The notes beneath the pieces are model-generated. The model did not search any database, was not told the origin of the DNA, and saw only the letters and a list, made by a program, of their open reading frames with translations. A stretch of DNA of 22,052 bases, taken from positions 1 through 22,052 of the forward strand of contig QHXE01000344.1 in assembly GCA_003222835.1 (NCBI GenBank), written 5' to 3'. How positions within the stretch are numbered: position 1 is the first letter of the stretch; each line of letters opens with the position of its first letter. Positions 1-7,404 of this stretch are shown here, piece by piece. Origin of the DNA: Acidobacteriota bacterium. Its GTDB lineage: Bacteria > Acidobacteriota > Blastocatellia > Pyrinomonadales > Pyrinomonadaceae. Position numbers and translations under genes: made by a program.

Positions 1-1
1 T

Positions 2-211
2 GTAGAGGAGAGAGAAATCCGCAATAAGATGGTGGAAGAGTTTTCCGATTTCAAGATCGAAGGCGGCTTAACCCTGCCACACACTTACAAGATCACGTTG
101 TCCGTCGATGCGCAGGGCGGAACCTTCTTAGCTGATTGGATTGCTAAGCTCACTCAATTCGACTTTAACCAGCCGATTGATCCCAGTTCGTTTAGCGTCA
201 ACCCTAACTAA
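2..211 (+). CDS. 3' end of an unidentified gene (C-terminal 69 residues)
   Basis: The frame is open from the window edge to a TAA at 209-211, so this is the tail of a longer protein whose start lies outside the window; the ATG at 29 is internal and need not be a start. The visible part alternates polar and hydrophobic residues as in beta strands (LPHTYKITLSVDAQGG) and ends with FNQPIDPSSFSVNPN. I have a weak impression of the C-terminus of an outer-membrane lipoprotein-sorting-like (LolA-fold) family that occurs in Acidobacteriota, but 69 residues are too few to assign it. It reads in the same direction as the TonB receptor that follows, but 617 bases and a separate promoter lie between them, so co-transcription is unlikely. 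Confidence 0.6.
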   Translation, partial: VEEREIRNKMVEEFSDFKIEGGLTLPHTYKITLSVDAQGGTFLADWIAKLTQFDFNQPIDPSSFSVNPN

Positions 212-600
212 GAGACTCCAAAGTGCCGCGACTTCAGAATAATGGATGGACTTTCAGTTTTTCGGATGGCTTGCTGCCTACCGGGATTCTGGGAGCGGCC
301 AAGTTGAAAAGCGCGATGCGCGTGAATCAGCTTGATTTCTTAGCACATTGACTGCATTAGCTGGCATGATTCAGCCAGGAGACTTCTGCCTCGAACTCTT
401 GGCTATCTACTTGCCTTCAAGCTTTCGCTCATGGCTGTCTTGCAGAAGGTATCGTAATACGGAGGCGACCAAGGCTCCCAGTTCAATCTGACGGCGGTCA
501 GCAATTCTAAGGCGAACAGTTTGGAGAACTCATTCATTAATCATCGTCTTAGATTGATCCAATATTAAGGATCGAGTGCCAAAGAATTGAAAAATAAATC
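212..600. other. Intergenic region with no supported gene
   Basis: No convincing gene, RNA or terminator is seen between the end of the upstream gene and the receptor promoter. One frame stays open for about 45 codons up to a TGA near 349 and includes the peptide WTFSFSDGLLPTG, but it has no credible start or ribosome binding site and I do not recognise it. It could be the eroded end of an old gene. Sequence similarity to the second receptor's upstream region begins only at about 585. Confidence 0.5.
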
Positions 601-628
601 TTGACGCAGGATCTTTTGGCTATATACT
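601..628 (+). promoter_or_regulatory. Sigma70-like promoter of the first TonB receptor
   Basis: TTGACG (601-606) and TATACT (623-628) are separated by 16 bp. The same -35, -10, spacing and flanking bases (A-rich before the -35, CTTTTGG in the spacer) occur at 7195-7222 before the paralogous receptor. That conservation outside coding sequence is the main support. Transcription would start near 635 and leave a leader of about 190 nt. Confidence 0.65.
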
Positions 629-658
629 GCGCGCATATTTTTGTGGTCATCATTCCGA

Positions 659-676
659 GGCTCGAAGTGCGGAGCC
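659..676 (+). promoter_or_regulatory. Leader stem-loop of the first receptor mRNA
   Basis: GGCTC (659-663) pairs with GAGCC (672-676) around an 8-nt loop, about 25 nt after the predicted transcription start. The second receptor's leader has a hairpin at the same place with a different stem (7244-7259), preceded in both by CCGAGGCTC. A second small hairpin, TGGCGA/TCGCCA at 714-729, follows in this leader only. Function is unknown; 5'-end protection or a regulator binding site are possible. Confidence 0.4.
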
Positions 677-828
677 TTGAACTAGAATCTACAACTAGTC
701 GTCGTTTTTAAAGTGGCGATTACTCGCCATTCGGTTTTCCAATTAGTCGCCAGGAATGGGCGCTCGGTGATCGGTAACCGCGTGTCGGATTCCTGGAGCA
801 ACTTCTATTCACAGGAGGATCTAGCCAA

Positions 829-2979
829 ATGAAAAGACTTTCGTTCTTTTTAGCGTTGGCCGTTTGCGTCGGAGTTCTTCTTACTCTGAGCAGTACGCCA
901 GCCTTTGCGCAGGGCGAAACAGGCAGCGTCACCGGCGTCGTGACCGACGCACAAGGCAGTACGGTTGCGGGTGCCGACGTAACGCTGACTGACGTCGCCA
1001 CGAAGAGTCCGCGTACTACTACAACCAACGATTCGGGAAGATACCATTTCGCCAGCGTTCCGGTTGGTACCTACGATATCACGATCACTAAGTCCGGCTT
1101 TAAGGTGCACAAGGCTGCTGCCCAGAAGGTCTCGATCGCAACGCAGCTAACACTTGATGTCGCACTGGAGGTCGGCGCCCTCAGCGAGACCGTGGTGGTT
1201 ACGTCCCAGGCGGGCTCGGAACTTCAGACAGCGAATGCAACGATTGGCAACACCATCGACTTGAAGAATCTTGAGTTGCTGCCGAACCTTGGCCGCGACG
1301 CAACTTCGCTGTTGTCGCTGCAGCCAGGTGTGACGCCGAGAGGCGATATCGCCGGCAGCTACATGGACCAGAACACTTTCACCGTAGATGGCGGTAACAA
1401 CACGGATGATATGGCCGGCAACACCATCGGATACATTCAGAACTTTACCGGTCTCGCCGGCAGCCAGACCAACGGCATGGCTTCCGGTGTGGTGGCTACT
1501 CCGATTGAGAGTGTCGAGGAATTCAAAGTCAGCACCTTCGGTCAAACGAATGACTTTAACGCCTCAAGTGGCGCGCAGGTCCAAATGGTCACCAGGCGCG
1601 GCACCGATCAATGGCACGGCTCGGGGTACGGTTACTATTACGCCACCAATCACGGCGCCGCTAACTCATGGGTAAATAATCACACGGTATTTACAAAGGG
1701 CGTTGCGCCAACCGGCACACCATGTCCCGCGGGAACAACCCTAGCCACAGGCGGAAACAATTGTGTCATGCCTTACACACCGATCATTCCGAACCATCGG
1801 AGCCGCTTCGGCTTTAGCATCGGTGGTCCGGTCGTGCCCTGGAAGATATTAGGCGGGAAGACCTACCTGTTTTTCAACTATGAGGGCTTCCGTTTTCCGG
1901 GCACGGGACTGTTCGAAAGAGCCTATCCCACCGCCGCGATGCGCGCCGGCGTGATTCAAGTTCAAGACAGCACAGGCGCATACATACCTTACAATCTGAA
2001 TCCTTTTCCGGTTACCGTAGTCGTCGGAAATAGCGCGGTTAACGTCCCTAACTCTGCGACGCGGCTTTGCGCTTTAGCGGCCTACGGCAGCACGTGCGGT
2101 GGAGCCGCCGGCGCGGCCTTGGATCCGCGAAACATCGGTATGAGTCCCACCATCAGCACTTTGTGGTCGAAGTTCCTGCCCCTGCCGAACGATCCCGGTC
2201 CCGCTGCGGGCGACCAATTCAACACGCAGGGATTCCTCGCGGGCATCCGATTGCCGCTGACTTCCAACAGTTATGTTGGCCGCATCGATCACGACTTTAA
2301 CTCGAAGCATCGCTTCTTTACGTCGTTTCGAGCTTTTAAGTTGCTTAACGTTACCAACAATCAGGTGGACGTTGGCGGCTTTTTCGCCGGTGATACCTTG
2401 GGATCGTATGTATCCAAGGCTCCGCGGCCACAGCTTGGCGAACTCTGGGTGGTGGGACTTACCAGCACCCTTAGTCCACGGCTTACTAATGACTTGCGTA
2501 TGAGTTATCTGTGGAACTGGTGGCAGTGGTCCACGCAGCAAGATCCTCCTCAATTGCCAGGACTGGGCGGAGCCTTGGAGATTGCTCCCGCCGGTACGGC
2601 CGGAAGTGCGGAGAGCGTTAATGCGCTAATCCCGTATAACGTAAACAACCAGAGCACGCGCCAGCGTGTTTGGGACGGCCAGGACAAGATGCTGCGCGAC
2701 GACCTGACCTGGGTCAAGGGCAATCACTTGTTCCAGTTCGGCGGGCAAGTGCAGAAGAATTTCAATTATCACACGCGCACGGACAACTTGCATACCGGCC
2801 GCAGTGGCTACCGCCGGCCTGAGTTCCACCTACACAAACCTTGCTTCATCGGTTTTTGGTCTGGTGGGGCTGAGTCAGGTAATTTACTCGCGCAAGGGTT
2901 CAAGTCTGGCAATACAGCCAATCGGCACCCAGGCCGAGGAGTCAAGCACCATCAAGTACTACAGTGGGTACTTTGCTGA
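829..2979 (+). CDS. Broken Oar-like TonB-dependent receptor, N-terminal fragment
   Basis: This is the 5' half of an outer-membrane TonB-dependent receptor disrupted by a frame break near 2788. A Sec signal peptide (about residues 1-27, cut after AFA) is followed by a carboxypeptidase-regulatory-like beta-sandwich (about 31-115), a TonB-box-like ETVVVTS (120-126), the plug (about 130-260, with TVDGGNNTDD and ATPIESVEEF) and the first barrel strands. AGGAGG at 813-818 lies 10 nt before the ATG. Residues 1-653 align throughout with the intact paralogue at 7405; the last 63 residues are out-of-frame read-through with no similarity. The fragment lacks most of the barrel and its C-terminal strand, so it should not form a working receptor. 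The substrate cannot be told from sequence. Confidence 0.85.
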   Translation: MKRLSFFLALAVCVGVLLTLSSTPAFAQGETGSVTGVVTDAQGSTVAGADVTLTDVATKSPRTTTTNDSGRYHFASVPVGTYDITITKSGFKVHKAAAQKVSIATQLTLDVALEVGALSETVVVTSQAGSELQTANATIGNTIDLKNLELLPNLGRDATSLLSLQPGVTPRGDIAGSYMDQNTFTVDGGNNTDDMAGNTIGYIQNFTGLAGSQTNGMASGVVATPIESVEEFKVSTFGQTNDFNASSGAQVQMVTRRGTDQWHGSGYGYYYATNHGAANSWVNNHTVFTKGVAPTGTPCPAGTTLATGGNNCVMPYTPIIPNHRSRFGFSIGGPVVPWKILGGKTYLFFNYEGFRFPGTGLFERAYPTAAMRAGVIQVQDSTGAYIPYNLNPFPVTVVVGNSAVNVPNSATRLCALAAYGSTCGGAAGAALDPRNIGMSPTISTLWSKFLPLPNDPGPAAGDQFNTQGFLAGIRLPLTSNSYVGRIDHDFNSKHRFFTSFRAFKLLNVTNNQVDVGGFFAGDTLGSYVSKAPRPQLGELWVVGLTSTLSPRLTNDLRMSYLWNWWQWSTQQDPPQLPGLGGALEIAPAGTAGSAESVNALIPYNVNNQSTRQRVWDGQDKMLRDDLTWVKGNHLFQFGGQVQKNFNYHTRTDNLHTGRSGYRRPEFHLHKPCFIGFWSGGAESGNLLAQGFKSGNTANRHPGRGVKHHQVLQWVLC

Positions 2980-4945
2980 CACCTGGCGTCTGAAGCCCAG
3001 CCTGACGGTCAACTTGGGCTTGAGCTACATGTACGAAACGCCTCCGGTTGAGAAAAATGGCGCGCAAGTCGAACTCGTGGATGCGAGTGGCGCCTTAGTC
3101 CATACGGACAAGTTCCTGGCCGCGCGGAAGGCCGCAGCCTTGGCCGGACAGGCTTACGCTCCGGTTCTCGGGTTTGAGACTACCGGCAACCTCCACATTA
3201 ATTACCCGTACACTCCGTTCAAGGGTGGGATAAGCCCACGAGTTGCTTTGGCTTGGAGTCCGAATTATCGTTCGGGTCTCCTCGGCAAACTTGTTGGCGA
3301 AGGCAAGACGGTTTTACGTGGGGGTTTCGGACGAAGCTTTGGCCGCATCAATGGCGTGAACCAGGTTCTGGTTCCGCTGCTGGGGCCGGGACTGCTGCAA
3401 CCAGTTACCTGCGGCTTCACCCTTAGTAATGGGACCTGTGGGACGAGCAACACTCTGAATAATGTGTTTCGCATTGGCCCGGATGGTTTGGTCGCGCCGT
3501 TGCAGTCTCCTTCAGCTACTCTGCCGCAACCCTTCTTCCCGGGTGTCGGTGGACAGGCTGTAGCCGGAGACTCGACAGTGTTGGACCCGGATTACAAGCC
3601 GGAGAAAGTGGACACCTGGGACTTTACCATCCAGCGTCAGATATCGCGGAAGTTATCGTTCGAGGCTGGATACATGGGTAAGCGAAGCAGGAACATCTTC
3701 GAAGAGATTAACCTCGATGCGGTTCCCTACATGATGACGCTTGGAGGTCAAACGTTCGCTAACGCTTATGCCAAGGTTTGGACCGCACTCTGCTTTCCGG
3801 GAAACGGCGGCCGTTGCTCACAGTTCGACATACTCGGTCGGGCAGCGGCGATCGCAGCGGTTCCCAATCAACCGTTCTTCGAGGCTGCGCTTGGCGGAAC
3901 CGGCTCCTCTTTCTGCGGCGCAACGAGTTGCACACAGGCTTTGCTTAACAATACAAGTGTGATCAATTCGACTGGCTCGACCAATCTTTTTGGCCAAACG
4001 CGAGTCTCCGACTTGTGGGCGTTTCTCAACGGCAGAAGTTCCTGGGCTCTTGGCAAAACGATGCTTAGCTCGCAAGCTACGGCAATCAATACGACCACCA
4101 GCCTGGGTTACTCGAACTATCACGCGGCGTTCTTGACGTTGAAGATGAGCGACTGGCACGGTCTAACCTCGATCTCCAACTTTACCTGGAGTAAGGCGTT
4201 GGGCACTGGTCAGATTGGGCAGTACAACAGCTCGAATCAATGGCTGGACATCTGGAATCCCAAAGCCAGTTATGGACCGCAGATTTTTGATCTCAAGTAC
4301 ATCTTTACTTCTGGCTGGAGCTACAGACCACCGTTCTTCAAGGGCGAGCACGGTTGGAAGGGCAAGCTGCTTGATGGCTGGTCCGTCTCGCCGTTCCTGA
4401 CTGCGCAGAGCGGTTTCCCGATCGGAATCGGCTATTCCGAATCAGCCTGTTCAGCCTGTCAGGGCTTTGGCGAGATGGGAAACACTGCGAGTTCCGGCAG
4501 CGCATTTGAAAGCGCGCTTCCGATTTCGCCGTTTACCGCCGGCCATTCAGCCCACACTGCCGTTCCCGGTTCCGTTATTGCGATCAACGGGGTCAACGTC
4601 AGCGTAGGCACAAACAACTCGAGCCAGCTCAATATATTTTCAGACCCGGCGTCAGTTTTAGCTAACTTCCGCCGCTGCGTCCTGGGAATTGATACAAGCT
4701 GCGGCAGTGTTGGAAATCTACGAGGCTTAAACCGCTGGAATTTGGACGCGACGATCGCTAAGGAGATCAAGTTCACCGAGCGAGTTGGGGCCACGTTCAC
4801 GGTTCAATTCACGAACGTGCTGAATCACTTCCAGCCATCGGATCCTAGCAGCTTGACTCTTACCACAAGCGCGAACTTTGGCAGGATTACCAGTGCGGTG
4901 TACGCCGCGCGTCAGATGGAAATTGGCGCAAGGATTCACTTCTAA
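2804..4945 (+). CDS. Broken Oar-like TonB-dependent receptor, C-terminal barrel fragment
   Basis: This is the rest of the receptor that begins at 829, in a different frame. The GTG at 2804 is merely the first possible start; it has no signal peptide or ribosome binding site, so independent expression is unlikely. It aligns throughout with the second half of the 7405 receptor, for example FGLVGLSQVIYSRKGSSLAI against LGLVGFTQVLYTREGSDLAI. It keeps the family's cysteine-containing segment FRRCVLGIDTSCG and the terminal IHF, an aromatic end typical of BAM-inserted beta barrels. Between RTDN (ending 2787) and STYTNLA (from 2825) there are 37 nt, where the paralogue has 102, so about 65 nt is missing. 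The two fragments are best treated as one pseudogene, 829-4945, unless the break is an assembly error. Confidence 0.85.
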   Translation: MATAGLSSTYTNLASSVFGLVGLSQVIYSRKGSSLAIQPIGTQAEESSTIKYYSGYFADTWRLKPSLTVNLGLSYMYETPPVEKNGAQVELVDASGALVHTDKFLAARKAAALAGQAYAPVLGFETTGNLHINYPYTPFKGGISPRVALAWSPNYRSGLLGKLVGEGKTVLRGGFGRSFGRINGVNQVLVPLLGPGLLQPVTCGFTLSNGTCGTSNTLNNVFRIGPDGLVAPLQSPSATLPQPFFPGVGGQAVAGDSTVLDPDYKPEKVDTWDFTIQRQISRKLSFEAGYMGKRSRNIFEEINLDAVPYMMTLGGQTFANAYAKVWTALCFPGNGGRCSQFDILGRAAAIAAVPNQPFFEAALGGTGSSFCGATSCTQALLNNTSVINSTGSTNLFGQTRVSDLWAFLNGRSSWALGKTMLSSQATAINTTTSLGYSNYHAAFLTLKMSDWHGLTSISNFTWSKALGTGQIGQYNSSNQWLDIWNPKASYGPQIFDLKYIFTSGWSYRPPFFKGEHGWKGKLLDGWSVSPFLTAQSGFPIGIGYSESACSACQGFGEMGNTASSGSAFESALPISPFTAGHSAHTAVPGSVIAINGVNVSVGTNNSSQLNIFSDPASVLANFRRCVLGIDTSCGSVGNLRGLNRWNLDATIAKEIKFTERVGATFTVQFTNVLNHFQPSDPSSLTLTTSANFGRITSAVYAARQMEIGARIHF

Positions 4946-4970
4946 CAACCTTAACCAACCTAACCTATGA

Positions 4971-5003
4971 AGAGGGGGCCGCGCAATTCGGCCCCCTTTT
5001 CTT
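4971..5003 (+). terminator. Intrinsic terminator after the first receptor
   Basis: AGGGGGCCG (4973-4981) pairs with CGGCCCCCT (4989-4997) around a 7-nt loop, followed by TTTTCTT. It lies 25 bp after the receptor stop codon. Confidence 0.85.
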
Positions 5004-5152
5004 ATTTGCCGGACGACATTCTGAAACCTTTAGATATAGATATCGTGCCAACAAATCGACTGTTGAAGTGAATGGTTGTTCGTCGCGCCATCGAAGGGCA
5101 CTTCTAGTGGACAACAAAAACTGGATTGCAACGCCGGCGTGAAAACTGCGGT

Positions 5153-5854
5153 TCAGGTGCGCTTTTGCTTGTTCGCGGGTTTGTTGTTTTTCAATAGGTC
5201 GCATAGGCCATCTCTGGCCTGCGGACTTTTCCAAACGGACCCGTCGCCATACAAAATGCATTGAATCACTCCCTGCTCGAGGAACTTAGGATGAGTATCC
5301 TTCCCGGAATTGGAAGCGCGAACGATTCGCGTTGGTGGGCTGCGCAAGTCGCTTTGCAGAGTCACCGTCTTGTTCTTTGCAATCTTCGCATAGCTTACAA
5401 ACTGATGGCCACTGACCTGTGCTCTACTGCGCGGATCAATGAAGAGATAATCCCACGCGATTCCGTCAATTATCTTGAAGCCCAGGTTTCTAATCTTCAT
5501 CGAGTAATTGTAGAAGATCGGCAGCCGGCTCGGCGTCGAAGGGAATTCGTCATTGGCTTCGGCAGCCGCGCTTCGTGCTTTGGTCGCCACACGCGTGGCG
5601 TCGAGCGCGCTGGTCGGCGCCGCGGCGGAAGTCCTTGATGCCGGATCGACAAAACTGCCGTTTGCCGGAATAACCGAAGGATCAAAATTGCGGGGGAGTC
5701 TGACCTGCTTCTCCCAGTGAAGTTTGAGGATCTCGATATTCGGTGCGGCAGCGCTCTGGGCTTCTTGTCCAAATGAAGCGCCGGGTGGAATCAGCCCCAG
5801 GAAAAGCAGCTGGCAGAATAGGCTGACGAAACGACGCTGGTGTCTCGAGTCCAT
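5153..5854 (-). CDS. Secreted protein of unknown function
   Basis: I do not recognise a named family. The protein (233 aa) has a signal peptide: a basic start (DSRHQRR), a hydrophobic core (FVSLFCQLLFLGLIPP) and a likely cut near GASFG. A low-complexity Ala/Ser/Thr-rich linker (about residues 70-105) leads to a compact domain with YNYSMKIRNLGFKIIDGIAW and DPRSRAQVSGHQFVSYAKI, which looks like a small beta-sandwich. Two in-frame ATGs lie at 5860 and 5854. GGAGG ends just 1 nt before the first and 7 nt before the second, so the second is the likely start. It lies 157 bp downstream of the HEFGH protein on the same strand, and both are exported, so they may share a transcript. A short AGTCC/GGACT hairpin spans the upstream gene's stop but lacks a T run. 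Confidence 0.7.
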   Translation of the reverse strand: MDSRHQRRFVSLFCQLLFLGLIPPGASFGQEAQSAAAPNIEILKLHWEKQVRLPRNFDPSVIPANGSFVDPASRTSAAAPTSALDATRVATKARSAAAEANDEFPSTPSRLPIFYNYSMKIRNLGFKIIDGIAWDYLFIDPRSRAQVSGHQFVSYAKIAKNKTVTLQSDLRSPPTRIVRASNSGKDTHPKFLEQGVIQCILYGDGSVWKSPQARDGLCDLLKNNKPANKQKRT

Positions 5855-6011
5855 GGCCATGCCTCCAATTCAGTCGCGATACTCTGCGCTGATTCTTAAA
5901 AGCGGACCGGGTGGGACGTTCTCGCAGAGGTTCGCCCCGGAAAGGACCTTTCTCTTTGACCTCTGACCTCTCCGTGGAACTCTACGGGTTCTACCGTTAA
6001 GTCCTTGCGGA

Positions 6012-6863
6012 CTATCGCCAACCGCAAGTGTAGATAGCGCCTTGCTCCTTCGCGATTTCCGCAAACCGTTCTTCATACGGCCTGGCATATTCCTCAACCG
6101 CGCGTTTGATTTTTGCGAACAGGCGACAATGAAACTTTTCTTTCTCAACGCGGTCGCGAAGGAAGAGCATTGCGTTCGCTTCGCCCCAATACTCGCGGTC
6201 CTCCCAAATCTCGACTGGGTTGCCGCCCATCTTTTGCGCCATTTCAACCAGCCGCGGATCGTTAACGTTGTGGCCGTTACTTAGAAAGATCTTGTTGTAC
6301 GCCGGCACCAATTGAAGCTGAAGGCTGTACAAGACTTGAGAAGTGGTGGACATCTTCATGATATGGCCAAACTCATGTGCGAGTTTTGTTGCCGCCAGAG
6401 TATTCCCACTGATCAACCTGGATGATTCAAAAGGCTCCAGCGCATTCATTACCGGATAATAGACGGAAGTCGGGAAGCCCTGATCGATGCGGCTGCCCAG
6501 GCTGATCGTAGCCGCGACGAGTTCTCCGGCTTCATTCCACTTGTACTTTCCCGAGCCGCCGCCTTGCTTGTTAGACCCGCTAATAGTAATGGTAAGCACG
6601 AAACGCGGATGGTGCGCGTACATTTCCCATTGCACTTTTCCAATGTCGGTAGAAAGAAACTCATCCTTCCACTCTTGATATCTCTTTTGGTATTTACTCG
6701 GGACAACCTCGCGAATGCCTCCACTCTCAGGTTGCGAAGCGACATAGTTGCTGGGCATCGAATTAAGCGCGGACCTTGCGGGTTGCTGGGCAGCGCTTTG
6801 ATGTGCGGCGCCCAGGGTTGCGATAAACAGCACAGACAAGCCAATCAGCCGGGTTGTTCTCAC
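6012..6863 (-). CDS. Secreted HEFGH-motif protein, putative zinc metallopeptidase
   Basis: The 283-aa protein has a signal peptide (residues 1-25, cut after SAA) and one HExxH motif, HEFGH at 163-167, inside an alpha-helix-like LAAT-KLAHEFGHIMKM context. Glu228 in GEANAMLF, 61 residues later, is a plausible third zinc ligand, which would make it gluzincin-like. I infer this from position and it is not confirmed. Outside the motif I recognise no named peptidase family, and the substrate is unknown. The start is a GTG with AGGAGG (6872-6877) 8 nt upstream, an excellent ribosome binding site that decides it. It sits between the two TonB receptors on the opposite strand, beside another secreted protein. 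A structural, non-catalytic HExxH protein is the alternative. Confidence 0.7.
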   Translation of the reverse strand: MRTTRLIGLSVLFIATLGAAHQSAAQQPARSALNSMPSNYVASQPESGGIREVVPSKYQKRYQEWKDEFLSTDIGKVQWEMYAHHPRFVLTITISGSNKQGGGSGKYKWNEAGELVAATISLGSRIDQGFPTSVYYPVMNALEPFESSRLISGNTLAATKLAHEFGHIMKMSTTSQVLYSLQLQLVPAYNKIFLSNGHNVNDPRLVEMAQKMGGNPVEIWEDREYWGEANAMLFLRDRVEKEKFHCRLFAKIKRAVEEYARPYEERFAEIAKEQGAIYTCGWR

Positions 6864-6925
6864 GAATCGATCCTCCTCAAGTAAACAGTGATGTAATTAA
6901 GCCGAGAGGATGATAGTAGCAATTA

Positions 6926-6954
6926 TTTGTAAACTAACTCTCTTGCCAAGTCAA
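6926..6954 (-). promoter_or_regulatory. Possible promoter of the HEFGH protein gene
   Basis: On the minus strand, TTGACT (6954-6949) and TACAAA (6931-6926) are 17 bp apart, giving a leader of about 55 nt to the GTG start. The -35 is good and the -10 weak. Confidence 0.4.
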
Positions 6955-7194
6955 CGAATAAAATTCTGCTTTTTCAATGTCTAAATCGCCTAGGCTCGCT
7001 GGCGTTTTGGCGTGGCTTTATTGTTCTTAAGGAGATCACCCACGCCATCGACGAATCCAGACTCGCGCTATTAAGTGCTAACCGCGCGGTCCAATATACT
7101 ACGTGTCTTACTAAAACGCACCGTTAATTTCGTTCAAATCCTATTCGCTTCGCCTGCAGTATTTTTCAGAGTCCCAAAATTCCAAAAATAAGCC
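6955..7194. other. Non-coding stretch between divergent promoters
   Basis: The gap 6864-7404 (541 bp) separates the divergent HEFGH and receptor genes. Its outer parts hold the two promoters and the receptor leader. In the central 240 bp I see no gene, RNA or strong palindrome. Confidence 0.5.
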
Positions 7195-7222
7195 TTGACG
7201 CACTGGCTTTTGGTTATATACT
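7195..7222 (+). promoter_or_regulatory. Sigma70-like promoter of the second TonB receptor
   Basis: TTGACG (7195-7200) and TATACT (7217-7222) with a 16-bp spacer repeat the arrangement at 601-628, including the A-rich block before the -35 and CTTTTGG in the spacer. The predicted transcription start near 7229 gives a leader of about 176 nt. Confidence 0.65.
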
Positions 7223-7243
7223 TGCGGCCATCATTTATCCGAG

Positions 7244-7259
7244 GCTCTCGATCGAGAGC
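7244..7259 (+). promoter_or_regulatory. Leader palindrome of the second receptor mRNA
   Basis: GCTCTCGATCGAGAGC is a perfect 16-nt palindrome about 15 nt after the predicted transcription start, directly after CCGAG. It occupies the place of the 659-676 hairpin in the paralogous leader but with different stem bases. It could be an mRNA hairpin or a dimeric regulator site. Confidence 0.45.
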
Positions 7260-7404
7260 GGAACTAATTAAGGGCACTACTCGCCGCTGTTTAGTTGAGG
7301 TTCACTCGCCTTTGGTTTTCGTCTTACCAAGGAGAAGCCATGCTTAGTGACTTTGTAGGACTGTCACAGTCTCACCACGATTTCTATCTTAGGAGGATCT
7401 GCAT

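Noticed and set aside
211..351. Open frame containing WTFSFSDGLLPTG after the first partial gene
   Set aside because: There is no start codon with a ribosome site and no recognised family, and it is short enough to be chance.
5999..6013. AGTCC/GGACT hairpin at the end of the HEFGH gene as a terminator
   Set aside because: The stem is only 5 bp and has no T run after it on the minus strand.
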